A DNA stretch of 8,207 nucleotides from Nitrospiraceae bacterium (GTDB lineage Bacteria; Nitrospirota; Thermodesulfovibrionia; Thermodesulfovibrionales; UBA1546): positions 1 through 8,207 of the forward strand of contig DOHC01000174.1 of the NCBI GenBank assembly GCA_003535475.1, in the 5' to 3' direction. Made by a program: the position numbers and the translations under genes. Of this stretch, positions 1-6,874 are shown piece after piece (the first letter of the stretch is position 1; each line of letters begins with the position of its first letter). Below the pieces are notes generated by a model. It was not told the origin of the DNA. It did no database searches and saw nothing but the letters and a program-made list of their open reading frames with translations.

Positions 1-1
1 C

Positions 2-733
2 ATAAACTTTATCACTTACTGGTTCAGCGATAAGATCGTTCTCAAGATGTACGGCGCAAAACAGGTAACCGAGGCAGAAGCCCCGGAGCTTTATAGTATG
101 GTCAGGAGACTCTCTCAAAGGGCTGAACTTCCGATGCCGAAGGTTTATGTAATGGAACAGGACCAGCCCAATGCCTTTGCAACCGGAAGAAATCCGCAGC
201 ACGGTGCAGTTGCAGTTACCACAGGCATTGTGCGGATTCTTTCAAGGGAAGAACTTGAAGGCGTAATAGGCCATGAACTCGCTCATATCAAACACAGGGA
301 TATTCTTGTAGGTACTGTAGCTGCCACAATCGCAGGAGCCATAAGCTATCTTGCGCAGATGGCACAGTGGACGATGATATTCGGCGGGAGAAGCAGCGAC
401 GACAACAGGGGAGGCAATCCAATCGCAGCGCTTGTGATGATGATAGTCGGCCCCATTGCAGCGATGATAGTGTAGATGGCAATATCCCGCTAAAGGGAAT
501 ACGGAGCAGACGCGGGAGGGGCAACGATTGCAGGCAATTCTATGTACCTTGCCAATGCCCTCAAAAAGCTGCACCTGGCATCACAGAAGATTCCTATGAA
601 TGCAAACCCGGCAACATCGCACATGTTTATAGTCAATCCTCTTTCCGGTGGAGGTCTTTTAAAACTTTTCAGCACTCATCCGCCGATGGAAGAAAGGGTA
701 GCAAGGCTTGAGTCTATGAGATTAGGTTTATAG
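2..733 (+). pseudogene. htpX: Protease HtpX, 5'-truncated by window edge and interrupted by two in-frame stops
   Basis: This is an M48-family membrane zinc metalloprotease, which in other bacteria degrades damaged membrane proteins. The frame is already open at base 2 and reads [19 protein letters not shown], so the true start lies upstream and the ATG at 47 is internal. The zinc motif HELAH is at 272-286. Two hydrophobic stretches follow (about 300-360 and 420-472). The third zinc ligand Glu is in REYGAD (Glu codon 497-499). The tail reads [19 protein letters not shown], a typical HtpX C-terminus. TAG at 473-475 stands where the family usually has Gln (CAG) and TAA at 491-493 where a Ser is usual (TCA); one base change at each would restore the protein. 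Termination at 475 would lose the third zinc ligand, so the product should be inactive. TAG and TAA also end intact genes here, which argues against recoding. Assembly or base-call error remains possible. The identity is secure; pseudogene status is less so. Confidence 0.85.
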
Positions 734-1381
734 ATGAAAAAGCTTTATAAAGGCATTCACAAATTTCAAGGGTCATATTTTAAAAAAGAAAAAGTCTTTT
801 TTAAGAGGCTTTCGAAAAAGCAGACGCCGGAAGTCCTTTTTATCACATGCTCTGATTCACGCATAGACCCCAATCTGGTTACTCAAAGCAGTCCCGGCGA
901 GCTTTTTATTGTGAGAAACGTTGGGAATATTATTCCGCCTTATGACGCCATAAAGGACAAAAACAGCGTTGCGGCAGCAATTGAGTTCGCGGTGCTGATG
1001 TTGAAGGTAACGGATATTATAGTCTGCGGTCACTCAAATTGCGGCGCCATGGAGGCGCTTTATAAGGATGAAAGAGAATTGACAAATATGCCCCATTTAA
1101 AAGACTGGCTGAAGTTGGCTGCACCTGTAAAGGATATAGTCTTGAAGTATTATTCCATGATACAGTCTGAAGCTCGCCAGCGGATTACCGAAGAGGAAAA
1201 CGTTTTGTGTCAACTGCATAATATTCAAACATATCCGTTTGTTCAGGAGGCATTAAACGCAGGTGTGCTTCACCTGCATGGCTGGTATTACAATATAGGA
1301 ACTGGAAGAATATATTACTACAACTCATCGGAAGATGTTTTCGAGCTTATCAGCGAACAGAGCATGAAAGGGGATAAATGA
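734..1381 (+). CDS. Beta-class carbonic anhydrase (Can/CynT family)
   Basis: The product interconverts CO2 and bicarbonate in the cytoplasm. The protein is 215 aa, normal for the beta class. The zinc and active-site motifs are complete: CSDSR at residues 39-43 (Cys39 as ligand, the Asp41/Arg43 dyad) and GHSNCGA at 99-105 (His100 and Cys103 as ligands). GELFIVRNVGNIIPP around 55-69 and the C-terminal LHLHGWYYNIGTGRI are also family signatures. The ATG directly abuts the htpX stop, with only a weak ribosome-binding site, so translation may once have been coupled to htpX; with htpX broken this could reduce expression. The last four bases (ATGA) overlap the start of PEP carboxylase, implying coupled synthesis and a role in supplying bicarbonate to it. 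An A/T-rich perfect inverted repeat lies in codons 16-24. Family assignment is firm; the physiological role is inferred from the neighbour. Confidence 0.96.
   Translation: MKKLYKGIHKFQGSYFKKEKVFFKRLSKKQTPEVLFITCSDSRIDPNLVTQSSPGELFIVRNVGNIIPPYDAIKDKNSVAAAIEFAVLMLKVTDIIVCGHSNCGAMEALYKDERELTNMPHLKDWLKLAAPVKDIVLKYYSMIQSEARQRITEEENVLCQLHNIQTYPFVQEALNAGVLHLHGWYYNIGTGRIYYYNSSEDVFELISEQSMKGDK
780..804 (+). repeat. Perfect 10-bp A/T-rich inverted repeat early in the carbonic anhydrase gene
   Basis: TTAAAAAAGA (780-789) and TCTTTTTTAA (795-804) are exact reverse complements separated by the 5-base loop AAAAG. They encode part of the lysine- and phenylalanine-rich N-terminal segment. In mRNA this could be a weak hairpin near the start of the gene. 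It may equally be a by-product of Lys and Phe codons (AAA, TTT) in AT-leaning DNA. Confidence 0.45.
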
Positions 1382-2838
1382 AGATACCGAGGGTAATGTC
1401 AACACAGCATCCTGACAATGTCTTGCTGCCTTTCTTTGCAGAGAGCCAGGACATGTCAGGAGACGACGAAATTCAGGAGGCATACTATGCCTTCTCACAT
1501 CTCGGCTGTGACGAGCAGATGTGGGACTGCGAAGGCAAAGAAGTGGATGATTTTGTCGTTCGCAAACTCCTCACGAAATATGATCACTTCTTCAGACAAA
1601 CGAAACTCGGCGAAGATGTTTTTCTCACTTTAAGGGTTCCGAATCCGGATATTGAAAAAGACGAGGCTAAAGTCCTTATCGAGAGCCTTGAGAGCATTCC
1701 CCGTTCATGTGATGCAGCGAGGCTTTTTTATGGCAAAGACATTCCTCCTATCTTTGAGGTTATTCTCCCAATGACAATGTCGCATGAAAGCCTGAACAGG
1801 GTTTATTATTACTATAAAGATTTTGTAGTAGGTAAAGAGCATCAGCCCTTTTATCCGGGGGATATAACCATATCCGAGTGGGTTGGGGATTTCAAGCCCG
1901 ATGCCATTAATGTCATACCTCTTTTCGAAGACAGGGAACATCAGCTCGAGGCACATAACATTATGAAGGAATATCTGAAAAACAAGAATATCACTCATCA
2001 GAGGGTATTTATCGCAAGGTCGGATCCTGCCATGAATTACGGTATGGTCAGCGCTATTCTGTGCAACAAGATAGCCCTTCAACGTCTGAGAAAACTCTCG
2101 GAAGAGACTGGAGTAAAGATATACCCGATACTCGGCGCAGGCACTCCGCCTTTCAGAGGACATCTTACCCCTGAAACGGTTGATATGGTATTGGAAGAAT
2201 ATCCTGATGTTCAGACATTCACTATTCAATCTGCATTTAAATATGATTACCCTGTTTCCTCTGCCTTATCTGCAATTAATAAGCTTAAGGCGACAGGGAT
2301 GAGCAGAGGATATGACGTGGATGAGGGAAAGTGCATAGAGATCATCGGGAAGGTATCGAATGAATATAGGAGGCTTATTGAATATCTTGCGCCGGTCATC
2401 AATCATATGGCCGGCTTTGTCCCAAGAAGAAGAATGCGTAAGCTGCATGTAGGTCTGTTCGGCTATGCAAGAAGTATCGGAAAAACCAGGCTTCCCCGTG
2501 TAATCAGCTTTTGCGCTGCCTGTTATTCAATCGGTCTTCCTCCTGAGATCCTTGGATTGAATATTCTTACTCAGGATGATATCGCGTGCCTGAAGGATAT
2601 GCACATTAATTTTACGAGTGATATAAAAACCGCAATGTCATATTTTAATGAGGATGTTCTGACGATACTGCCCGATGAAGTGAGAAAAAATTTGAAGCTC
2701 GATTGGGGCGATTTTCAGATAAATCATGAACACAAGGCTGTTACATCAAGGATTATTACGGCAGTAAAGGAGAAAGACGGTTCAAATCTCCAGAACATGC
2801 TTATTGAAGCGGCCCATGTAAGAAGGTTTTTAGGGTGA
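1378..2838 (+). CDS. ppcA: Phosphoenolpyruvate carboxylase, archaeal type
   Basis: The enzyme carboxylates PEP with bicarbonate to give oxaloacetate and phosphate, feeding the TCA cycle and amino acid synthesis. At 486 aa it matches the compact archaeal-type family (PpcA, Pfam PEPcase_2) and not the roughly 900-aa bacterial/plant type. Recognisable family segments are the N-terminal PRVMSTQHPDN (His11), CDEQMWDCEGKEVDDFVVRKLL near 44-65, FIARSDPAMNYG (211-222), the glycine-rich GAGTPPFRGHLTPE (253-266, Arg260) and RRRMRKLHVGLFGYAR (350-365). The ATG at 1378 overlaps the upstream stop as ATGA and is preceded by AAAGGGG at 1367-1373, four bases upstream. The 3' end overlaps the next gene as GTGA. 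The archaeal type is scattered and uncommon in bacteria, so horizontal origin in this lineage is plausible, although codon use does not obviously differ from the neighbours. No truncation or frameshift is visible. Confidence 0.95.
   Translation: MKIPRVMSTQHPDNVLLPFFAESQDMSGDDEIQEAYYAFSHLGCDEQMWDCEGKEVDDFVVRKLLTKYDHFFRQTKLGEDVFLTLRVPNPDIEKDEAKVLIESLESIPRSCDAARLFYGKDIPPIFEVILPMTMSHESLNRVYYYYKDFVVGKEHQPFYPGDITISEWVGDFKPDAINVIPLFEDREHQLEAHNIMKEYLKNKNITHQRVFIARSDPAMNYGMVSAILCNKIALQRLRKLSEETGVKIYPILGAGTPPFRGHLTPETVDMVLEEYPDVQTFTIQSAFKYDYPVSSALSAINKLKATGMSRGYDVDEGKCIEIIGKVSNEYRRLIEYLAPVINHMAGFVPRRRMRKLHVGLFGYARSIGKTRLPRVISFCAACYSIGLPPEILGLNILTQDDIACLKDMHINFTSDIKTAMSYFNEDVLTILPDEVRKNLKLDWGDFQINHEHKAVTSRIITAVKEKDGSNLQNMLIEAAHVRRFLG
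2821..2826 (+). promoter_or_regulatory. Ribosome-binding site supporting a GTG start at 2835
   Basis: AGAAGG lies eight bases upstream of GTG 2835, inside the last codons of ppcA. The in-frame alternative ATG at 2850 has no comparable site in front of it, so this decides the start of the small membrane protein. Confidence 0.5.
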
Positions 2839-3092
2839 ATAAAGCAATTATGAATTCTTTTCTTCTTAAAGGCATTAATCATACAAAAAGGCTGATAGTA
2901 GCGGTAGTCGGTTTTACAGTGCTGTTAATCGGACTTGCCATGATTGTGCTGCCAGTCCCTGCTTTTATAGTTATTCCTGTTGGGCTTGGGATACTTGCTA
3001 TAGAATTTGCATGGGCACGCAGGTTGCTGAAAAGGGTAAAATATAAAATTCAGAATCTTAGAAAAGGAGGAGTTAACAATGAAACCAAGTGA
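2835..3092 (+). CDS. Small two-helix membrane protein, PGPGW family
   Basis: This 85-aa protein has two hydrophobic segments (about residues 20-39 and 41-60) separated by a proline-containing turn, then a basic tail (ARRLLKRVKYKIQNLRK). The pattern P-x-P-x-hydrophobic, PVGLGILAIEFAWARRLLKRV is that of the PGPGW putative transmembrane family, whose function is unknown. Here the name motif is degenerate: PVPA replaces PGPG, while the downstream GLGILAxEFxWARR part is well kept. It starts with GTG overlapping the ppcA stop by four bases, and its end overlaps the zinc-ribbon gene by 14 bases, so it sits in the middle of a translationally coupled run. The basic C-terminus should face the cytoplasm by the positive-inside rule. 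No function can be assigned; linkage to ppcA may be only operonic. Confidence 0.82.
   Translation: MNKAIMNSFLLKGINHTKRLIVAVVGFTVLLIGLAMIVLPVPAFIVIPVGLGILAIEFAWARRLLKRVKYKIQNLRKGGVNNETK
3064..3070 (+). promoter_or_regulatory. Strong Shine-Dalgarno for the zinc-ribbon gene
   Basis: AAGGAGG is eight bases before ATG 3079 and lies inside the 3' end of the preceding gene. It is one of the two best ribosome-binding sites in the window, suggesting the small downstream protein is made at a higher level than its upstream partners. Confidence 0.75.
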
Positions 3093-3378
3093 AAGGGAAG
3101 CAGAGTATATCGCAAGGATGGAGTATGAGAGATTGAAGAAGATCGAGGAGGAAAAGCATAAGAGACTTAAAGCAGAGGAAAAGAATGAGTTGAAAGAACT
3201 TCATTACATGAGATGTCCGAAATGCGGCATGGAGATGATAGAGATTGATTACAAGGGCATCAAGATTGATGAATGTTCCGAATGTGAAGGGATATGGCTT
3301 GATGCAGGGGAGCTTGAAGCAGTATCGAAACTTGAAAAAGGCAGCCTGGACAAACTGTTCAGCGTATTTAAAAAGTAA
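3079..3378 (+). CDS. Small zinc-ribbon protein (TFIIB-type zinc finger, zf-TFIIB family)
   Basis: This 99-aa soluble protein has two parts. Residues 1-42 are almost entirely charged (Glu/Lys/Arg-rich) and probably form one helix or coiled coil. Residues 44-80 are a zinc ribbon with CPKC (46-49) and CSEC (66-69) ligand pairs, followed by the family hallmark GIWLDAGELE (71-80). That hallmark identifies the zf-TFIIB domain family (PF13453), common in bacteria and of unknown function. The start is fixed by AAGGAGG eight bases upstream, and it overlaps the preceding gene by 14 bases. A protein-protein or nucleic-acid contact role is possible, but the sequence does not prove one. Confidence 0.88.
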   Translation: MKPSEREAEYIARMEYERLKKIEEEKHKRLKAEEKNELKELHYMRCPKCGMEMIEIDYKGIKIDECSECEGIWLDAGELEAVSKLEKGSLDKLFSVFKK

Positions 3379-3420
3379 AATGGCCGTTGGGTGGATATTG
3401 ACTATTTTTGGGTTCATAAT

Positions 3421-4119
3421 ATGACAGCTTTTTTAGCGTCGCTTATCTTTGTTGTTTTAGCAGAAATGGGTGACAAGACCCAGCTTCTTGCAATGGCCTT
3501 TGCCTGTCGGTATCGCTGGCAGACAGTCATGTGGGGCGTATTTGCCGCAACTGCGGCAAACCATTTAATGGCTGCTGCACTTGGTAATTACCTGAACGCA
3601 ATTGTGCCTATGGAATATGTAAAGATAGCGGCTTCCGCATCTTTCATCATTTTCGGCTTGTGGACTATATGTGGAGACAAGCTGCAAGATGAGGACAAAA
3701 AATATAAGTTCAGTCCTTTCTGGACAGTAACAATAGCTTTTTTTATAGCTGAGACGGGCGACAAGACCCAATTGGCAACGATAGCCCTTGCAGTGGAATA
3801 CAACACCATCATTCCTGTCTGGATTGGGACAACGATTGGTATGCTCATTTCCAATGCCATTGGGATAATATTCGGCATAGTAATGGGTAAGAGAATACCT
3901 GAAAGAACGATAAAGTGGGCCGCAACCTTAATCTTCATAGGTTTTGGGATATGGGGGCTTCATGAAACATTGCCGGGACATTTCCGCAGCCCTGTCGTTG
4001 TCGCGGCCGGCACTGCCCTGCTCGGGCTTTCCATATATTTCATGTACAAGATAGGAGGCAAAGAGCCTCAGTTGGCGAATGTCTGCGAGAGGGTTGAAGC
4101 CCCCGACAAAAAAACATGA
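3421..4119 (+). CDS. GDT1/TMEM165 family (UPF0016) cation transporter
   Basis: This is an inner-membrane protein of the family whose characterised members export Mn2+ or exchange Ca2+/Mn2+ for H+. The two hallmark motifs are complete: EMGDKT (residues 15-20) and ETGDKT (111-116), each in a hydrophobic helix and each followed by QL. They mark the two inverted half-repeats that jointly build the ion path. The segment between the halves (about 84-98, DKLQDEDKKYKFS) is charged, and the rest is hydrophobic, consistent with about six or seven helices in 232 aa. I chose ATG 3421 because the family usually begins only a dozen or so residues before the first motif. An in-frame GTG at 3391 would add 10 residues, and neither start has a strong ribosome-binding site. 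It precedes a Ca2+-type ATPase, which favours a shared calcium or manganese homeostasis role. The ion specificity cannot be read from sequence. Confidence 0.92.
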   Translation: MTAFLASLIFVVLAEMGDKTQLLAMAFACRYRWQTVMWGVFAATAANHLMAAALGNYLNAIVPMEYVKIAASASFIIFGLWTICGDKLQDEDKKYKFSPFWTVTIAFFIAETGDKTQLATIALAVEYNTIIPVWIGTTIGMLISNAIGIIFGIVMGKRIPERTIKWAATLIFIGFGIWGLHETLPGHFRSPVVVAAGTALLGLSIYFMYKIGGKEPQLANVCERVEAPDKKT

Positions 4120-4204
4120 TTCAGACAGAGGATCAGTCGTCACATAAATCATAAAAAGGAAGGGTTCCTTCAGGAACTGTTCGATTAATTCTAAGGGGGC
4201 ATAT
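4120..4204 (+). promoter_or_regulatory. Leader of the Ca2+-ATPase gene with competing small hairpins and a G-rich ribosome-binding site
   Basis: This 85-base gap is one of the few real intergenic spaces on the + strand. AAGGAA (4156-4161) can pair with TTCCTT (4165-4170) over a 3-base loop, and GTTCC (4164-4168) can alternatively pair with GGAAC (4173-4177); the two exclude each other. AAGGGGG at 4193-4199 serves as the ribosome-binding site for ATG 4205. CAGTCGTC at 4134-4141 recurs inside the gene at 4250-4257. No convincing -35/-10 pair is visible. A regulatory role is only inferred. Confidence 0.35.
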
Positions 4205-6874
4205 ATGCGCTGGCATCAGAAAGAGACTAAAGATATATTAGACGACCTGCAGTCGTCTCCAAAAGGGCTTTCTTCAGAAGAGGCGCAGAAGCGGCTGCTC
4301 GAATATGGCCCGAATGAATTAAAGGAAAAAGAAAAGAGAACTCTTTTTATGATGTTCCTTGACCAGTTCAAGGACTTCATGATCCTTGTCCTTATTGCTG
4401 CTGCAATCATATCAGGGATTGTTGGAGACGCTGTAGACACGATTGCGATAATAATAATAGTACTGCTTAATGCAGTGATCGGCTTTGTTCAGGAATACAG
4501 GGCAGAAAAGGCGATGGCAGCATTGAAAAAAATGGCGGCGCAGATTGCCACTGTAATAAGAGATGGAAAGCCTGCAAATATCCCCGCAGTAGAAATTGTT
4601 CCGGGCGATATTGTATTGCTTGAGGCAGGGAAGGTAGTTCCTGCTGATATGAGGCTGATAGAAACCGCACAGTTGAAAGTTGAAGAGGCAGCCCTTACCG
4701 GCGAATCTATCCCAGCAGAAAAACATATAAAGGCATTGCATGACGAGATGCTGCCGCTCGGTGACAGAAAAAATATGGCATACAAAGGCACTACCGTGTC
4801 TTACGGCAGAGGCACCGGTATTGCAGCGGCTACCGGAATGGACACCGAGATTGGAAAGATTGCAACCATGCTTCAGGAGGAAGAAGAGGTAAAAACACCC
4901 CTTCAAAAAAGGCTCGCTGCATTTGGGAAGAAGCTTGCCATTGCTGTGCTTGCAATATGCGCAATTGTTTTTGGTATCGGGATATTAAGAGGCGAACAGC
5001 CCTTGCTGATGCTTCTGACCGCCATATCCCTTGCCGTAGCAGCGATTCCTGAAGCACTTCCGGCTGTGATAACCATTTCCCTTGCCCTCGGCGCAAAGAA
5101 GATGGTTAAGCAGAATGCCCTGATAAGAAAGCTGCCCGCTGTTGAGACTCTGGGCTCAGTCACCTATATATGCTCTGACAAGACAGGAACCCTTACACAG
5201 AACAGGATGAGTGTGGAAGAGATGTTTATAGGTGGAGAAATAGTTAAAAGTGAAGAGTTAAAAGTTAAAAGTGGGAGAATAGAACAACTCTTAACTCTTA
5301 ACTCTCAACTCTCAACTTTTTTCACTGCAATTGCTTTAAGCAATGACGCACAGGCTGATGCTTCAGGTAATGTAATAGGCGACCCTACAGAGATTGCCCT
5401 TTTCAATATTGCAAAAGACAAAGGTTTTGATAAGAATGAGATGGAAAATCAGATGCCGAGGGTTGCTGAAATCCCTTTTGACTCCGACAGGAAGTGCATG
5501 ACAACATTCCACCAATGTATCCATTCACCGATTCACCCATTCACCGATTCACCTTATCTTTCCTTTACCAAAGGCGCAATCGAAGCCTTAATAGAAAAGG
5601 CCGACAACATATTAACCGCAGAGGGAATTAAGGCTATAGATAAAAATGAGATTCATATTGTGAATGAGAGGATGGCTGCCGATGGCCTCAGAGTTCTTTG
5701 TATTGCCGTAAGGGAGTGGGATGCGCTGCCGGATGACATGTCGCACGAAAATGTTGAAACAGGGCTTACTGTTTTAGGTCTTGTTGGAATGATGGATCCT
5801 CCGAGGGAGGAGGCAAGGGAGGCAGTGGCAATGTGCCAAACTGCAGGGATAAAACCCGTTATGATTACCGGCGATCACCCCATTACAGCAAGGGCAATAG
5901 CTAAAAGACTCGGCATTATCAGTGATGACGCCAAGACGATAATTACTGGAAGGGAACTGGAGAGATTATCTTTAGAAGAATTCGAAGAGAGGGTTGAGCA
6001 TATAAGGGTTTATGCAAGAGTTGCTCCTGAACAGAAACTGAAGATAGTGAAGGCATTGCAGGACAAAGGTCAGTTTGTCGCCATGACAGGCGACGGGGTT
6101 AACGATGCGCCTGCATTAAAGAGGGCGGATATCGGCGTTGCAATGGGTATAACAGGAACGGATGTCTCAAAAGAGGCATCCCACATGATACTCCTTGACG
6201 ACAATTTTGCGACCATTGTGAAGGCTGTAAAAGAAGGCAGGCGGATATTTGATAACATCCGTAAGTTTATTAAATACACCATGACGAGCAACTCAGGCGA
6301 GATATGGACGATATTCCTTGCCCCTTTTCTTGGCTTGCCGATACCTCTGCTGCCTATTCATATACTCTGGATCAACCTCGTTACGGACGGGCTGCCGGGA
6401 CTTGCCCTTGCGGCAGAACCTGCTGAAAAAGGTATAATGCAAAGACCGCCGAGACATCCGAGGGAGAGCATTTTTGCCCATAGCCTCGGTACGCATATCA
6501 TATGGGTAGGACTCCTGATGGGCGCTGCTTCCCTCTTTACGCAGGCATGGTCTATCAAGACAGGGAATGCCCACTGGCAGACAATGGTATTTACTGTATT
6601 GTGTTTAAGCCAGATGGGACATGTGCTTGCCATAAGGTCGGAAACAGAGTCTCTCTTCAGTCAGGGGTTGTTTTCGAACAAGCCCCTTCTGGGTGCCTTT
6701 GCTTTGACTTTTGCCCTGCAGATGGCAACGATCTATATATCATTCCTGAACCCTATTTTTAAGACAGAGCCATTAACCTTAAATGAATTATTGTTTACAC
6801 TTGCTATATCATCTGTGGTATTCTTTGCAGTGGAAATAGAAAAATTAATCAGGAGGCGAAGATGTCGAATATAG
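4205..6874 (+). CDS. P-type Ca2+-transporting ATPase (P2A, SERCA-like)
   Basis: This ATP-driven cation pump of the inner membrane probably exports Ca2+. All core elements are present in 889 aa: cation-ATPase N-terminal domain (about 1-45), M1-M2 (about 50-95), actuator TGES (165-168), M4 PEALP (282-286), phosphorylation motif DKTGTLT with Asp325, nucleotide-domain KGAIE (456-460), MITGDHP (553-559), hinge TGDGVNDAP (628-636), then M5-M10. Ion-site residues match SERCA: Glu in PEALP, Asn696 and Glu699 in M5 (TSNSGEI), Asn724, Thr727 and Asp728 in M6 (NLVTDGLP). The M8 position equivalent to SERCA Glu908 appears to be Gln803 (LSQMGH), which suggests one Ca2+ per cycle. Two low-complexity stretches in the nucleotide domain (residues about 346-372 and 439-450) are encoded by short tandem repeats and look like in-frame insertions. 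The RBS AAGGGGG supports ATG 4205. It follows a GDT1-family transporter, and its 3' end overlaps purC by 13 bases. A Mn2+-accepting (SPCA-like) pump cannot be excluded. Confidence 0.94.
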   Translation: MRWHQKETKDILDDLQSSPKGLSSEEAQKRLLEYGPNELKEKEKRTLFMMFLDQFKDFMILVLIAAAIISGIVGDAVDTIAIIIIVLLNAVIGFVQEYRAEKAMAALKKMAAQIATVIRDGKPANIPAVEIVPGDIVLLEAGKVVPADMRLIETAQLKVEEAALTGESIPAEKHIKALHDEMLPLGDRKNMAYKGTTVSYGRGTGIAAATGMDTEIGKIATMLQEEEEVKTPLQKRLAAFGKKLAIAVLAICAIVFGIGILRGEQPLLMLLTAISLAVAAIPEALPAVITISLALGAKKMVKQNALIRKLPAVETLGSVTYICSDKTGTLTQNRMSVEEMFIGGEIVKSEELKVKSGRIEQLLTLNSQLSTFFTAIALSNDAQADASGNVIGDPTEIALFNIAKDKGFDKNEMENQMPRVAEIPFDSDRKCMTTFHQCIHSPIHPFTDSPYLSFTKGAIEALIEKADNILTAEGIKAIDKNEIHIVNERMAADGLRVLCIAVREWDALPDDMSHENVETGLTVLGLVGMMDPPREEAREAVAMCQTAGIKPVMITGDHPITARAIAKRLGIISDDAKTIITGRELERLSLEEFEERVEHIRVYARVAPEQKLKIVKALQDKGQFVAMTGDGVNDAPALKRADIGVAMGITGTDVSKEASHMILLDDNFATIVKAVKEGRRIFDNIRKFIKYTMTSNSGEIWTIFLAPFLGLPIPLLPIHILWINLVTDGLPGLALAAEPAEKGIMQRPPRHPRESIFAHSLGTHIIWVGLLMGAASLFTQAWSIKTGNAHWQTMVFTVLCLSQMGHVLAIRSETESLFSQGLFSNKPLLGAFALTFALQMATIYISFLNPIFKTEPLTLNELLFTLAISSVVFFAVEIEKLIRRRRCRI
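4240..4258 (+). repeat. 7-bp inverted repeat at the start of the Ca2+-ATPase gene
   Basis: AGACGAC (4240-4246) and GTCGTCT (4252-4258) are exact reverse complements around the loop CTGCA, inside codons 12-18. The right arm repeats CAGTCGTC found upstream at 4134-4141, so the left arm could pair with either copy. The upstream pairing would close a loop around the ribosome-binding site and start codon. Confidence 0.4.
5242..5320 (+). repeat. Tract A: palindromic 7-bp tandem repeats inside the Ca2+-ATPase gene
   Basis: The left arm (5242-5276) is five heptamers: AGTTAAA, AGTGAAG, AGTTAAA, AGTTAAA, AGTGGGA. The right arm (5286-5320) is also five: AACTCTT, AACTCTT, AACTCTC, AACTCTC, AACTTTT. The arms are largely reverse complementary: 5254-5272 pairs with 5287-5305 at 17 of 19 positions across a 14-base loop. 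The tract encodes residues about 346-372, which read as KSEELKVKS followed by [10 protein letters not shown], with no resemblance to the usual P-type ATPase sequence. It lies between the phosphorylation motif and the GDPTE segment, a naturally variable part of the nucleotide-binding domain, and keeps the reading frame open. It resembles a mobile or expanding miniature repeat with inverted halves, not a classical insertion sequence. Confidence 0.85.
5521..5552 (+). repeat. Tract B: 8-bp tandem repeats inside the Ca2+-ATPase gene
   Basis: Four octamers alternate CCATTCAC and CGATTCAC, so a 16-base unit is repeated perfectly twice (5521-5536, 5537-5552). The tract encodes residues 439-450 ([12 protein letters not shown]), sitting between the conserved RKCMTTFH and the KGAIE strand, where the family normally has a short surface turn. 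The unit is unrelated to tract A, but the period is almost the same. The copies are identical, which suggests recent origin. Confidence 0.85.
6851..6856 (+). promoter_or_regulatory. Ribosome-binding site fixing the purC start
   Basis: AGGAGG lies five bases before ATG 6862, inside the last codons of the ATPase gene. It favours Met1 over the in-frame Met6 at 6877 and shows that purC is translated from the overlapping transcript. Confidence 0.75.

Noticed and set aside
473..493. Stop-codon recoding (amber/ochre readthrough) in htpX
   Set aside because: TAG ends the ATPase and purC genes and TAA ends the zinc-ribbon gene in this window, and no recoding signal is evident. Loss of function or sequence error is simpler.
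367..711. Open frame in another phase spanning the htpX stops, as a sign of programmed frameshift
   Set aside because: Its translation has no HtpX similarity, and the HtpX frame is the same on both sides of the stops.
1705..2229. 174-codon open frame on the - strand opposite ppcA
   Set aside because: It lies wholly antisense to a strongly conserved gene, and the peptide shows no recognisable domain.
3391..3420. GTG at 3391 as start of the GDT1-family gene
   Set aside because: It would add ten residues before the usual family N-terminus and has no better ribosome-binding site than ATG 3421. It cannot be excluded completely.
4412..4906. 164-codon open frame on the - strand opposite the ATPase gene
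   Set aside because: It is Cys- and Tyr-rich shadow translation opposite conserved P-type ATPase sequence.
5242..5552. CRISPR array or classical insertion sequence in the ATPase gene
   Set aside because: Units are only 7-8 bases with no spacers, no transposase and no target-site duplication that I can see.
5242..5552. Repeat tracts as pure assembly artefacts
   Set aside because: Frame is kept through each tract and conserved sequence resumes exactly afterwards. Raw-read inspection would still be decisive.
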